From: Spirochaetota bacterium
Lineage (GTDB): Bacteria; Spirochaetota; Spirochaetia; Treponematales; UBA12059
DNA length: 64,000 nt
Direction of reading: 5' to 3'
NCBI GenBank assembly: GCA_018262985.1
Contig: JADFDI010000001.1
Location: forward strand, 592,664 to 656,663
Below, in pieces: positions 44,098 to 53,197 of this stretch. Each line of letters opens with the position of its first letter. Position 1 is the first letter of the stretch. A program made the translations under genes and the position numbers. The notes beneath the pieces are model-generated. The model was not told the origin of the DNA and did not search any database. It saw only the letters and a list, made by a program, of their open reading frames with translations.

Positions 44098-45062
44098 TTC
44101 TCAAGCCTCCAGCAGGCGACCATGTGGCCGGGTTCCACTTCCTTGAGCGGCGGCTCCTCGACGTAGCACTTGTCCATCACCTTGTGGCAGCGCGGGTTGA
44201 AGCGGCAACCCTTCGGCGGGTCGATCAGGTCGGGCGGGGTGCCGGGGATGAACGAAAGGCTTTCCACCTTCCTGTGGAGGCGCGGGGTCGCAGCGAGGAG
44301 CTTCTCGGTGTACGGGTGCATGGGACCCTGCTTGCCGAAGATCTGCGCGTTGGTCCCCAGCTCCGCGATCTTGCCCGCGTACATGACGCAGATGCGGTCC
44401 GCCACCTCGGCCTCGAGCGCGAGGTCGTGGGTGATGAAGATGAACGAGAGGTCGAAGGTCTTCTTGAGCTTCTTGAGGAGGTTGATGATCTGCGCCTGCA
44501 CGATCACGTCGAGCGCGGTGGTCGGCTCGTCGAGGATGACGAACTTGGGCTTGAGGAAGAGGGCGGTCGCGATGACCACGCGCTGCTTCATGCCGCCCGA
44601 GAGCTCGTGCGGGTAGCGCTTCATCACCTCGCCCGGAAGGCCCACGAGCCCGAGGTACTCGCGGATGAGCTCCTCGGCCTGCTCCTTCTCCATGTCGCGA
44701 TGCTCCTGGAGGGTCTCGAGCATCTGCTTGCCGATGGTGTAGACCGGCGTGAGGCAGTTCATGGCCCCCTGGAAGACCATGGCGACCTCTTCCCAGCGCA
44801 CGTTCTTGCGCACGTCCTTCTCGGGCAGGGGAATGATGTCCCGGCCGTCGATCAGGATCTGGCCGCCGTCGTAGCGCCCGGGGGCCGTGGGCATGCGCAG
44901 CAGCGCGGTGCCGGTGGTGGTCTTGCCGCAGCCCGACTCGCCGACGAGGCCGAGGGTCTCGCCCTTGTAGAGGTCGAAGCTCACGTCGTCGAGCGCTTTG
45001 ACGACGCCCTTCGACGTGTGGTAGTAGAGCTTGAGGTTCTTGACTTCGAGGATCTTGTCCAT
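44094..45062 (-). CDS. oppD: Oligopeptide ABC transporter ATP-binding protein, OppD-type
   Basis: 322 residues. Walker A G-E-S-G-C-G-K-T-T-T, signature L-S-G-G-M-K-Q-R-V, Walker B F-V-I-L-D-E-P-T, and the family's C-terminal Cys-rich tail (C-R-F-N-P-R-C). The signature carries M-K in place of the common M-R. Pairs with the OppF protein as the two ATPase halves of one importer. Confidence 0.9.
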   Translation of the reverse strand: MDKILEVKNLKLYYHTSKGVVKALDDVSFDLYKGETLGLVGESGCGKTTTGTALLRMPTAPGRYDGGQILIDGRDIIPLPEKDVRKNVRWEEVAMVFQGAMNCLTPVYTIGKQMLETLQEHRDMEKEQAEELIREYLGLVGLPGEVMKRYPHELSGGMKQRVVIATALFLKPKFVILDEPTTALDVIVQAQIINLLKKLKKTFDLSFIFITHDLALEAEVADRICVMYAGKIAELGTNAQIFGKQGPMHPYTEKLLAATPRLHRKVESLSFIPGTPPDLIDPPKGCRFNPRCHKVMDKCYVEEPPLKEVEPGHMVACWRLEK

Positions 45063-45065
45063 CGC

Positions 45066-46469
45066 TTACCTCGTCCTGAGTTTCGGGTGCAGGATCTTGT
45101 CCATCGCGGAGCCGATGAAGGCGAAGGACATGCCCATGATGGCGATGCTGAATCCCGGCGGCACGACCCACCACCACAGCCCGTTGAGCACGGCGCCGCT
45201 CGAGAGCGCGTCGTGGAGGATCTGTCCCCAGGTCGTGATGGTCGCGTCGCCGAGGCCGAGCAGCGATACGGAGGCCTCGTAGAGGATGGCGCCCGGCACG
45301 GAGAGCGCCATGCTGGCGAAGGAATAGGGGATGAGGAGCGGCAGCATGTGCTTGAAGATGATGCGCCACTTGCCCGCGCCGAGGGCGCGCGCCGCCTCGA
45401 TGTAGGTCTCTTCCTTGATCTGCATGGCCATGGACCGCACGGTCTTGACGGGGCCGGTCCAGGAGAAGACGACCAGGGCCGCGATGATGAACCAGATGCT
45501 CGGCTTGAACACCGCGGAGATGACGATCAGGATGGGCAGCACCGGCATCGACACGAAGAGCTCGTAGATGAAGTTCATGGTGCTGTCGATGGCGCCGCCG
45601 AAATAGGCGCTGATGATGCCGTAGAGCACGCCGAGCAGCACGGAGATGAAGCTGGTGACGAAGCCGATGAGCAGGGCCCACTTGAGGCCGGCCAGGAGGC
45701 CGGAGAAGAGGTCGCGCTTGCCGGTGTCGCTGCCGAGGATGCCGGAAACGGAACCGACCACGGTGAAGTGGGCGTTGTCGATGCGGACGTCCTCGCTCAT
45801 GACCATGGTCTGGACGATGAACTTGTACTTGCCCGTCAGGGCGACCGGCGCGGTGGCCATGGACGGGGAAGCCTCGGAGAACATGATGACCATCGGCTTG
45901 ACCGAGTAGGAGTCGTAGTTGGCCATGTCGGCCTCGCTGGCGTTGACGGCGAGGAACTGGTAGGCGGCCGACTTCGAGTCGTTGGCCAGCGTGACGCGGA
46001 GGTCGTCCCCGTCGAGTCCTTCGGCCACGTACTGATAGAGGTCGATGACCTGCCCGTCGGGGCGCTCGACCGAAACCAGGATGGGGAAGGTGCCCCAGCC
46101 TTCGGCCCGGAAGATGACGTCGAGGGGCGGCTGGTCGTACCGGTAGGAATAGTCGAATTCATAGCGGCGGATGGATACCCCGTCGCCTTCGATCTCTTCC
46201 TTCCGGGGTCTGTCCAGGCTGGTGGTGACCGCCTTCTTCTCCGACGAGAAGGCGTTGGTCCACGCGGGCGGGGCGCCGGAGGAGTTGTCCTCCCAGTAGT
46301 TGATGTCGCGCCACTTGGAATTGACTTCCTTGAACGGGACGATGACCGGTTCGAAGATGATCGCCAGGATGGCCACGACCAGTATGGCCAGGCCGATGAG
46401 GCCCGCCTTGTCGCGCCGGAACTCGCTCCAGAAATCGGAGAGTCCGGCCAGGAAATCCTTCAGGTTCAT
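45066..46469 (-). CDS. oppC: Oligopeptide ABC permease, OppC-type, with large periplasmic insert
   Basis: 467 residues against ~300 for typical OppC. TM1 near 22-44, then ~200 extra residues of soluble sequence (about 50-240, including R-R-Y-E-F-D-Y-S-Y-R-Y-D and V-R-I-D-N-A-H-F-T-V-V-G), followed by the normal remainder with five membrane helices. The cytoplasmic E-A-A-x-x-x-G loop (E-A-A-R-A-L-G-A-G-K-W-R-I-I-F-K-H) contacts the ATPases. Topology predicts that the insert is extracytoplasmic, where it may touch the binding protein. Ribosome site GGAGGCAAGG; it overlaps oppB by four bases. Confidence 0.88.
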   Translation of the reverse strand: MNLKDFLAGLSDFWSEFRRDKAGLIGLAILVVAILAIIFEPVIVPFKEVNSKWRDINYWEDNSSGAPPAWTNAFSSEKKAVTTSLDRPRKEEIEGDGVSIRRYEFDYSYRYDQPPLDVIFRAEGWGTFPILVSVERPDGQVIDLYQYVAEGLDGDDLRVTLANDSKSAAYQFLAVNASEADMANYDSYSVKPMVIMFSEASPSMATAPVALTGKYKFIVQTMVMSEDVRIDNAHFTVVGSVSGILGSDTGKRDLFSGLLAGLKWALLIGFVTSFISVLLGVLYGIISAYFGGAIDSTMNFIYELFVSMPVLPILIVISAVFKPSIWFIIAALVVFSWTGPVKTVRSMAMQIKEETYIEAARALGAGKWRIIFKHMLPLLIPYSFASMALSVPGAILYEASVSLLGLGDATITTWGQILHDALSSGAVLNGLWWWVVPPGFSIAIMGMSFAFIGSAMDKILHPKLRTR

Positions 46470-47509
46470 GCCTTGCCTCCAACCTTGATGCGCGGGTCGA
46501 GGAATCCGTAGATGAGGTCGAGGAAGACGAGCCCGCCCAGGTAGATCCCCGTCGTTATCGCGAGGTCGCCGAGCAGCACCGGTATGTCGTTCTGCTGGAC
46601 CGCCACCCAGTACAGGTTGCCGAGGCCGGGCCAGGAGAAGATGCCTTCGAAGAGGATGGCGCCGGAAATGGACGCGAGCAGGGAGAGGAGCCCCATGGTG
46701 ACGAGGGGCGGAGCGGCCGAGCGGAGGGTGTGGCCGAATAGCACCTTGTTCTCGGGCACGCCGCGGGCGCGGGCGCTCATGATGTAGTCTTCCTGCAGGA
46801 TGCCGAGCACGATGTTGCGCACGATGTACGCGAGGCCCCAGAAGCCGATCAGGAGGAGCGTGATCATCGGGAGCGCCATGTGCCAGAGCACGTCGAGGAG
46901 CCGGAGGAACCCGTTGTCGGGCGGCGGGACGGAAAGGATGCCGCCGGAGGGGAAGATCTTGATGGCGTAGACGAAGGTCATCATCAGCATCATGCCGAGC
47001 CACCAGGACGGGAGGCCGTAGACCACCATCGTGACGATGCTGGTCGTGCGGTCGAGGGCGCTGCCCGGCTTCTGCGCCTTCTTGAAGCCGAGATAGACGC
47101 CGATCAGCAGCTCTATGGCTATAGCCGAGGTGAACAGGAGTATCGTCCTCGGCAGGGCTTCCCCGATTATGTCGATGACCATGCGGGAGCCGCCCGACGA
47201 CTTCATGATCGTCGAATTCCCGAAGCGGAAGGTCACCGTGTTGAGGGCGCGGACCACTATCCGTTCGATCACCGGCCGGTCGAGGCGATACATCTTGATC
47301 AGACGCTCGGTCTCGTCGGCCCGGTACTTCTCTATCTGCTCGGGCTTGAGGTCCTTGAGGCGGTTGACCTTCATGGCCACCTCCTCCCGGATGCCGGCGC
47401 GTTGCGTCTTCTCGCTCACCGTGTTGAACAGGGCGGAGAAGACGAACATGAGCAGCGTGAACATTACGACGCCGCGGAGTATCCGCTTGAGCGCGAACCA
47501 CTTGTACAT
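46466..47509 (-). CDS. oppB: Oligopeptide ABC permease, OppB-type
   Basis: 347 residues, six membrane helices. A ~60-residue charged periplasmic segment after TM1 (K-V-N-R-L-K-D-L-K-P-E-Q-I-E-K-Y) is longer than usual. The cytoplasmic loop reads M-S-A-R-A-R-G-V-P-E-N-K-V-L-F-G-H, as in OppB/DppB. Start ATG follows AGGTGGCAC. First permease after the binding-protein gene, from which it is separated by a hairpin. Confidence 0.9.
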   Translation of the reverse strand: MYKWFALKRILRGVVMFTLLMFVFSALFNTVSEKTQRAGIREEVAMKVNRLKDLKPEQIEKYRADETERLIKMYRLDRPVIERIVVRALNTVTFRFGNSTIMKSSGGSRMVIDIIGEALPRTILLFTSAIAIELLIGVYLGFKKAQKPGSALDRTTSIVTMVVYGLPSWWLGMMLMMTFVYAIKIFPSGGILSVPPPDNGFLRLLDVLWHMALPMITLLLIGFWGLAYIVRNIVLGILQEDYIMSARARGVPENKVLFGHTLRSAAPPLVTMGLLSLLASISGAILFEGIFSWPGLGNLYWVAVQQNDIPVLLGDLAITTGIYLGGLVFLDLIYGFLDPRIKVGGKA

Positions 47510-47600
47510 AGTGCCACCTGGGTAGGGAGAGTCTCCGATACGGTACCGACTTTCGCAGGAACTAAGGCTGCCGGTGTGCCGGCGCCGCGTCGGCGACCGC

Positions 47601-47631
47601 GAAAAGGGCGGCGCCCCGATGGGGCGCCGCC
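47601..47631 (-). terminator. Strong hairpin between binding-protein and oppB genes
   Basis: Perfect 12-bp stem GGGCGGCGCCCC/GGGGCGCCGCCC with a 3-base loop; on the minus strand it is followed by TTTT. Lies 17 bases after the binding-protein stop. Probably a partial terminator or 3'-end stabiliser that lets the binding protein exceed the permease. Confidence 0.8.
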
Positions 47632-47647
47632 CGATTGGACGGTGCGA

Positions 47648-50176
47648 TCAGAAGAGGACGAGGGTCTCCGGGGAGACCGAGGGGGTCTCGGTGCCGATCG
47701 CGGACTGGATGACGACCGTGTAGGAACCGGCCTTGAGGGCGCCGAGATCCTTGGCGGGGATCGTCACGGTGTAGGTGCCGGCGGCGCCGGCCTTGGCGTC
47801 GTAGACCTTCTCCGAACCGTCGGGCATCTGGAGGGCGCCCGTGACCTTCGCCTTGGCGAGCGGGGTCTTCGCGGTGTCGGGGTACATGTAGGAGCTGACC
47901 TTGACGGTGATGACCGCGTCCTTGGCGCGGGTGGCGCCGACGGGCATGGTCACGGAGTCGATCGAGGAGAGCTGCATGCGGAAGGCCTTGGCCCAGTAGT
48001 CGCTCTTGTAGGGGTAGCTGTCGCGGAAGGCGGTCAGCTCGACGTAGTTGGCGACGGTGTCGATCTTGTTGATGTAGAAGGGGCCGTTGCCGATGAACGC
48101 GTGCTTGTACGTGTCGATGAACTTGATCGACGCGTCGTAGCGGGCGATCGCCTCGGCTTCGGTGATGAAGCCCTTGAGCGGCGCGGGGATGAACTTTTTG
48201 GCCTTCAGTTCCTCGAGCTTGGCCTTGATGTCGGCGACGCAGGACGGAACCTTGACGTCGACCTCGACGATGGAGGCGTCGTCGGAGTACTGGAAGGTGT
48301 AGGTGGTGCCGGACTTGGAGCCCTCGGCGACCATCTGGGCCAGCGCTTCGTAGATCTGCCAGGGCACCGCGGCGTTGTAGCCGGGGTTGGCGGCGACCAC
48401 GCTGAGCGCGGGGGCGGAGCGGGCGGGCTCCATCGGGAACTGGGCGTCGACCCAGGCCTGGACGGTCTTGCCCTTGTAGTTCCAGACCTGGCCCTTGGTC
48501 AGCTTGAGGGCCTCGAGGTAGAGGGAGCTGAGGGCCTCGTCGTAGTACTTGTCGCCTTCGCCGTCCTTGTTCGACCACTCGTAGGCGAACGCGGTGGCGT
48601 AGACCATGTCGGCCATGGTTTCGGGCTGGCCGTCGTGCCACTTGCCCCAGAGGTAGCCGGAGGTGCCGGTGGTCCAGGCGGTGACGCCCGAGCCGACGGG
48701 CTTCCAGGTCTTGGACGCGCTGTCGTAGGTGACGGCGGTGGCCGGGACCGCGAGCTTGCCCTCGATCTCGCCCTTGGCGTTGAGCGCCACGGAGGTCTGG
48801 AGCTTCTTCTCGTCGAAGACGGAGCGGAGCTTGGTGGTCAGCGCGGTGTTCGGCGCCTCGAAGGTGCCGGTGTCGACCACGAGGCCGCGGATGCCGGCCA
48901 CGTAGCTGTCGGAGAAGCCGTCGCCGCCGACCGGGTCCCACGCGAACATGAAGAGCGAGCCGCGCGAGCTGAACTGCGTGACGCGGAGGACCTTGAGACC
49001 CTTGTTCGGGCCGGAGGTCTCGGGCTTCACGTCGGCGGTGCGGAGCGACCACTCGTTCGGGCCGTCGCCGAGGCCGTACGCGAAGCGGCCGGTGAAGCGG
49101 GCCTTGTTCGCCACGAAGCGGGCTTCGGAGGCGGAGATGTAGATGCGAACCGCTTCCTCGAGGCCGATCTTCTGGGCCTTGAGCACGCCGTCCCAATAGT
49201 CCTTCTCGGTCAGGAAGCTGTTGTTGACGATGGGCTCGAGGATGGTGTCGATCTCGTCGTTGGTGTAGTTCCAGATCTCGGGATCGGTGTAGCCGGGCAT
49301 GTTGCCGTAGTAGGGGGCGTACATCTGGGCGACGATGTGGGCCCAGTAGGCGCGGGTGGCGCCGGCGCCCCAGCCCTCGGTGTACATGTGCCACACGGCG
49401 TCCTTGGGATCGGTCCCGTAGACGGTGTTGATGCACTTCGAGCGGTCGAATTCCTGGCGCTCGACCTTGATGCCGACCTTCTCGAGCTGGTCGGACACGT
49501 AGCGGCCGAGGAGCAGGCGGCCGGTGGGGTCGTCGACGCGGATCAGGAACTTGATGGTGACGGGCTGGCCGTCGAAGGTCCACCAGGCGCCGGACTTGAC
49601 CAGGCGGCCCTTGTTGGCGGGCAGCGCGGCGGCGGCGTTGAGCGCGGCCTCCATGTCGGTCATGGCCTTCTTCTCGTTGCCGCGGGCGCTCATGCCGAGC
49701 TGGCTGGCGACGAGGTTGTACTTGTAGGTACCGGGCTGGCCGGGGGTGCCCATGGTGAACATCGGGAAGCCCGCGCCCATGAGGATCTCGTTCACGATCT
49801 TCTGACGGTCGATCAGCCAGTTCATCGCGTAGCGGAACTCGCGGATGGCGAAGGGGTTGAACTGGGTCTTGCCTTCGACGTCCAGGGTGAACGGGGCCTT
49901 GTTCGGGGCCGGGTTCATGATGAGCGAGAAGGTCAGGCTGGGGACGGTGTAGACGTCCAGCTTGGCCTTGTCCGCGTCGCTGAGCTTGTTGAAGTAGACG
50001 GCCGGCACTTCTCCGAAGAAGATGTCGGTCTTGCCTTCAACGGTGTCCTTGAGGGCGATGTTCTGGTCCATGCGGACATCGAAGATCACCTTGTCGACGG
50101 CGGGTCCGACCTTGACCTGCGCGAACGCGGTCACGGCACAGAGGACGAGCGCCAGTACGACTAACCCTTTCTTCAT
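47648..50176 (-). CDS. Large extracellular solute-binding protein, family 5
   Basis: 842 residues, much longer than the usual 520-600. Sec signal peptide (M-K-K-G-L-V-V-L-A-L-V-L-C-A-V-T-A-F-A, cleavage near 19), no lipobox Cys. SBP_bac_5 features: I-L-M-G-A-G-F-P, A-V-P-W-Q-I-Y-E-A-L-A-Q-M-V, and a C-terminal beta domain (about 760-842) that looks Ig-like (T-G-A-L-Q-M-P-D-G-S, G-T-Y-T-V-T-I-P-A). Captures peptides or similar ligands for the neighbouring permease. Start follows AAGGAGG; a promoter lies just upstream. Confidence 0.85.
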   Translation of the reverse strand: MKKGLVVLALVLCAVTAFAQVKVGPAVDKVIFDVRMDQNIALKDTVEGKTDIFFGEVPAVYFNKLSDADKAKLDVYTVPSLTFSLIMNPAPNKAPFTLDVEGKTQFNPFAIREFRYAMNWLIDRQKIVNEILMGAGFPMFTMGTPGQPGTYKYNLVASQLGMSARGNEKKAMTDMEAALNAAAALPANKGRLVKSGAWWTFDGQPVTIKFLIRVDDPTGRLLLGRYVSDQLEKVGIKVERQEFDRSKCINTVYGTDPKDAVWHMYTEGWGAGATRAYWAHIVAQMYAPYYGNMPGYTDPEIWNYTNDEIDTILEPIVNNSFLTEKDYWDGVLKAQKIGLEEAVRIYISASEARFVANKARFTGRFAYGLGDGPNEWSLRTADVKPETSGPNKGLKVLRVTQFSSRGSLFMFAWDPVGGDGFSDSYVAGIRGLVVDTGTFEAPNTALTTKLRSVFDEKKLQTSVALNAKGEIEGKLAVPATAVTYDSASKTWKPVGSGVTAWTTGTSGYLWGKWHDGQPETMADMVYATAFAYEWSNKDGEGDKYYDEALSSLYLEALKLTKGQVWNYKGKTVQAWVDAQFPMEPARSAPALSVVAANPGYNAAVPWQIYEALAQMVAEGSKSGTTYTFQYSDDASIVEVDVKVPSCVADIKAKLEELKAKKFIPAPLKGFITEAEAIARYDASIKFIDTYKHAFIGNGPFYINKIDTVANYVELTAFRDSYPYKSDYWAKAFRMQLSSIDSVTMPVGATRAKDAVITVKVSSYMYPDTAKTPLAKAKVTGALQMPDGSEKVYDAKAGAAGTYTVTIPAKDLGALKAGSYTVVIQSAIGTETPSVSPETLVLF

Positions 50177-50211
50177 GGAAGCCTCCTTGGAAAGGTGTGG
50201 AAGTTCCGCGT

Positions 50212-50240
50212 ATTCTGAACCACCGACAAGCATTTGTAAA
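50212..50240 (-). promoter_or_regulatory. Promoter of the minus-strand oligopeptide operon
   Basis: Minus strand: TTTACA (50240-50235), 17-base spacer, CAGAAT (50217-50212), 35 bases before the binding-protein start. Confidence 0.6.
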
Positions 50241-50425
50241 GGTTTTTTGGGGCTCTCGGGCAAGCGCCCCGGTCGATGCCACCGATAGCTTCCATTAAAT
50301 ACGCTCGCGGTCGTCGAGTCGCGTCGAACCGCGAGCCGCGGCGATGCCGGCCGGACGATCCGCCGCTCGGAGGCGGGTTCTCGCGGTCCCGTTCGGGCGC
50401 CGGACTCCATATGGACAAAAACAGG

Positions 50426-50453
50426 TTGCATCGTCCGTCATGTGTGGTATGCT
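50426..50453 (+). promoter_or_regulatory. Promoter of the plus-strand oligopeptide operon
   Basis: TTGCAT (50426-50431), 16-base spacer, TATGCT (50448-50453) preceded by TGG, an extended -10. 79 bases before the oppA start. The -35 hexamer is the same as in the sugar operon promoter near 60.14 kb. The two divergent promoters account for the regulatory part of this 356-base gap; the stretch between them shows no other feature I can name. Confidence 0.6.
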
Positions 50454-50532
50454 AGGCCCCGCGAATCCGGCCGGACCGGCGCCGCGAGGCCCGGCTCCCC
50501 CGGACGCCCCACATTCCCAGGAGGTTTCCCGC

Positions 50533-52122
50533 ATGGCAAAGAAAGTCGCGTTGTTCGCCGTCGTGTTGATGGCGCTTCTCGCGTCCTGCTCGAACGTTGG
50601 CGGTCCCGCCGTCAACCTGAACATCAACCTCGGCAACGAACCGCCGAACCTCGACCAGCACACGACCACCGACACCATCTCCATCCAGATGCTCAGCCTG
50701 GTCGTCGAAGGCCTCGTGCGCTACGACGACAAGGGTGGCTACATGCCCGGCATGGCCGAGAAGTGGGAAGTCTCCCCCGACGGCACCGTCTACACCTTCA
50801 CGCTCCGCAAGGGCGCGCAGTGGTCCAACGGCGACCCGGTCAAGGCCGAGGACTTCGTGTACGGCCTCCGCCGCGCCCTCGACCCGGCCACGGCTTCCGA
50901 GTACGCCTACATCCTCTATCCGATCAAGAACGCGCAGGCCGTCAACGAAGGCACCCTGCCCGTCGACCAGGTCGGCGTCGCCGCGGACGGCAACAAGGTC
51001 ATCTACACCCTCGAGCGCCCGACCCCGTACATCCTGTCCATCCTGAACTTCCCGACCGCCATGCCCGGCAACCAGGCCTTCATCGAGGCCCAGGGCGCCG
51101 AGTACGCGTCCGAGGCGGACAAGCACCTGTTCAACGGCCCCTACACGATCAAGGAGTGGCTGCACTCCGACAAGATCGTCCTCGCGAAGAACCCGAAGTA
51201 CTGGAACGCGAAGAACATCAAGCTCGACACCATCACGGGCTACATGATCGCCGACTCCAACACCTCGATCACCATGTTCTTCAATAAGGAACTGGACATG
51301 ATCGGCGTCCCGGGCACCCGCCTCAAGGACTTCACCGACAAGGGCTACGCCACTCCGACCTACTCGGACGGCGCCGTCTTCTACCTCGAGTTCAACACCC
51401 TCGACCCGGTCCTCGCCAACGCCAAGATCCGCAAGGCCCTTTCCTTCGCGGTCGATCGCGCCGCGTTCACCAAGAACGTGCTCATGGACCAGTCGCAGCC
51501 CGCCATGTCGATCGTCGCCCCCTACATCAGCTCCGGCGCCGGCAGCATCTACCGCGACGTGGTTCCCCAGTACTTCAACGACCACGACGTCGCCGCCGCG
51601 AAGGCCATGCTCGCCGAGGGCATGCAGGAGCTCGGCCTGACCGCGCTTCCCTCCTTCTCGATGATCTCCGACGACGGCGACCGCGCCAAGAGCATGGCCG
51701 CCGCCATACAGGACATGGTCCGCACCGCCCTCGGCGTCGAGTTCACCGTCGACCCGATGCCCTTCAAGGCCCGCCTCCAGAAGATGACCGACAAGGACTT
51801 CCAGATCGTCTTCGCCGGCTGGGGTCCCGACTACAACGACCCGATGACCTTCCTCGACATGTGGACCACCGGCAACGGCAACAACCACACCTCGTACGCC
51901 AGCGCCGCCTTCGACGACCTCATCCTCAAGGCCACCAACGAGACCGACCTGGCCAAGCGCCTCGAGATCCTCAAGTCGGCCGAGAAGATGCTCATGGACG
52001 ACATGCCGATCGCCCCGGTGTACTTCCGCATGCGCAACTGGGCGCACCAGGAGAACATCTCCGGCGTGGTCCGCCGCAACGTCGGCCCCGATCCGGACCT
52101 CTACTGGACCGTCAAGAAGTAA
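50533..52122 (+). CDS. oppA: Oligopeptide-binding lipoprotein, OppA-type
   Basis: 529 residues. Lipoprotein signal with lipobox L-L-A-S-C (Cys19). SBP_bac_5 fold: N-E-P-P-N-L-D-Q-H near the N-terminus, V-V-E-G-L-V-R-Y, A-E-K-W-E-V-S-P-D-G-T-V-Y-T-F-T-L-R, and Y-W-N-A-K-N-I-K-L-D. Closest in style to OppA/MppA peptide receptors. AGGAGG precedes the start. It leads a plus-strand operon: oppA, oppB, oppC, oppD, oppF. Confidence 0.93.
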   Translation: MAKKVALFAVVLMALLASCSNVGGPAVNLNINLGNEPPNLDQHTTTDTISIQMLSLVVEGLVRYDDKGGYMPGMAEKWEVSPDGTVYTFTLRKGAQWSNGDPVKAEDFVYGLRRALDPATASEYAYILYPIKNAQAVNEGTLPVDQVGVAADGNKVIYTLERPTPYILSILNFPTAMPGNQAFIEAQGAEYASEADKHLFNGPYTIKEWLHSDKIVLAKNPKYWNAKNIKLDTITGYMIADSNTSITMFFNKELDMIGVPGTRLKDFTDKGYATPTYSDGAVFYLEFNTLDPVLANAKIRKALSFAVDRAAFTKNVLMDQSQPAMSIVAPYISSGAGSIYRDVVPQYFNDHDVAAAKAMLAEGMQELGLTALPSFSMISDDGDRAKSMAAAIQDMVRTALGVEFTVDPMPFKARLQKMTDKDFQIVFAGWGPDYNDPMTFLDMWTTGNGNNHTSYASAAFDDLILKATNETDLAKRLEILKSAEKMLMDDMPIAPVYFRMRNWAHQENISGVVRRNVGPDPDLYWTVKK

Positions 52123-52130
52123 GAGACCCC

Positions 52131-52208
52131 GCGCGGCGGCCTCGCGCCGCCGCGCTCCTCATTCCCCTCGAATGGGCTCCGGGCCTCGTCAATGACGAGG
52201 CCCGGAGC
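52131..52208 (+). terminator. Two hairpins between oppA and oppB
   Basis: The first (52131-52155) pairs GCGCGGCGGC/GCCGCCGCGC. The second (52176-52208) is a perfect 15-bp stem, GCTCCGGGCCTCGTC/GACGAGGCCCGGAGC, with a 3-base loop. It ends 17 bases before the GTG start of oppB. No T-run. Likely an mRNA stabiliser/attenuator for differential expression. Confidence 0.75.
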
Positions 52209-52225
52209 GTAAGCAGGAGACCTCC

Positions 52226-53197
52226 GTGTCGCTATTCAGCTACATCATGAGAAGAGTGCTCATCTCGCTCGTGACCGTCTTCGTGGTCGTGAGCCTCACC
52301 TTCTTCCTCATGAACCTCATGCCGGGCGATCCCTTCATCGGCAACAAAGCCGTGCCGAAGGCGATCAAGGACAACCTCTACGCGAAGTACGGGCTCGACA
52401 AGCCGCTCTTCGAACGGTATCTCATGTACCTCGGCAACCTGGCCAAGGGCGACCTCGGGATGTCGATGACGTACAAGAACCAGAAGGTGGTCAACGTCAT
52501 CAAGCAGGCCTTCCCCGTCTCCGCGGACCTCGGCATCCGGTCGCTGCTGTTCGGCGTGATCGGCGGGCTGCTGCTCGGGGTGGTCGCCGCCTTGCACCAC
52601 AACGGGCCATGGGACACCACCGCGACCTTGCTGGCCATAATAGGAGTGTCCATCCCGGGCTTCCTGATAGGCACTTTGGTGCAATACATATTCGGCTTCC
52701 TTTTTTCCAACGTCATCAAGGACATCTTCAACACGAGCTACCAGCTCATCCCGATCGCGCGCTGGGAAGGCTTCCGCTACACGCTGCTCCCCTCCTTCGC
52801 CCTCGGGTTCGCGTCGCTGGCGCTGACTTCGCGCATGATGCGCACCTCGATGCTCGACGTGCTGCACCAGGACTACATCAAGACCGCGAAGTCCAAGGGG
52901 TTGACCCCCCTTCAGGTCACCTGGAAACACACGATCCGCAACGCGATCCTCCCCGTCATCACCGTGCTCGGTCCCCTGACCGCGGCCGTCATGACGGGCA
53001 CCTTCGTCATCGAGCGGATCTTCGCCATACCGGGCCTCGGCAAGTTCTTCGTGCAGAGCGTGCAGATGTACGACTACACGATGATCCTCGGGCTCACCCT
53101 GTTCTTCGCCACCTTCCTCATCTTCATGAACCTGGTGGTGGATATCGCCTACGGTCTCATCGACCCGCGCATCCGCCTCGCGAAAGGCAAGGCATGA
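52226..53197 (+). CDS. oppB: Oligopeptide ABC permease OppB
   Basis: 323 residues, six membrane helices. Family features: F-L-M-N-L-M-P-G-D-P-F near residue 31, R-M-M-R-T-S-M-L-D-V-L-H-Q-D-Y-I-K-T-A-K-S-K-G (coupling loop), and G-T-F-V-I-E-R-I-F-A-I-P-G-L-G. GTG start with CAGGAGACC upstream. Overlaps oppC by four bases. Confidence 0.95.
   Translation: MSLFSYIMRRVLISLVTVFVVVSLTFFLMNLMPGDPFIGNKAVPKAIKDNLYAKYGLDKPLFERYLMYLGNLAKGDLGMSMTYKNQKVVNVIKQAFPVSADLGIRSLLFGVIGGLLLGVVAALHHNGPWDTTATLLAIIGVSIPGFLIGTLVQYIFGFLFSNVIKDIFNTSYQLIPIARWEGFRYTLLPSFALGFASLALTSRMMRTSMLDVLHQDYIKTAKSKGLTPLQVTWKHTIRNAILPVITVLGPLTAAVMTGTFVIERIFAIPGLGKFFVQSVQMYDYTMILGLTLFFATFLIFMNLVVDIAYGLIDPRIRLAKGKA

Noticed and set aside
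44124-46511. 795-codon plus-strand open frame
   Set aside because: Mirror frame of OppD/OppC on the opposite strand; composition is that of an antisense shadow.
46880-50164. 1094-codon plus-strand open frame
   Set aside because: Antisense to the binding-protein and OppB genes; His/Gly/Asp/Val-rich sequence typical of mirror frames in GC-rich DNA, no homology, no ribosome site.
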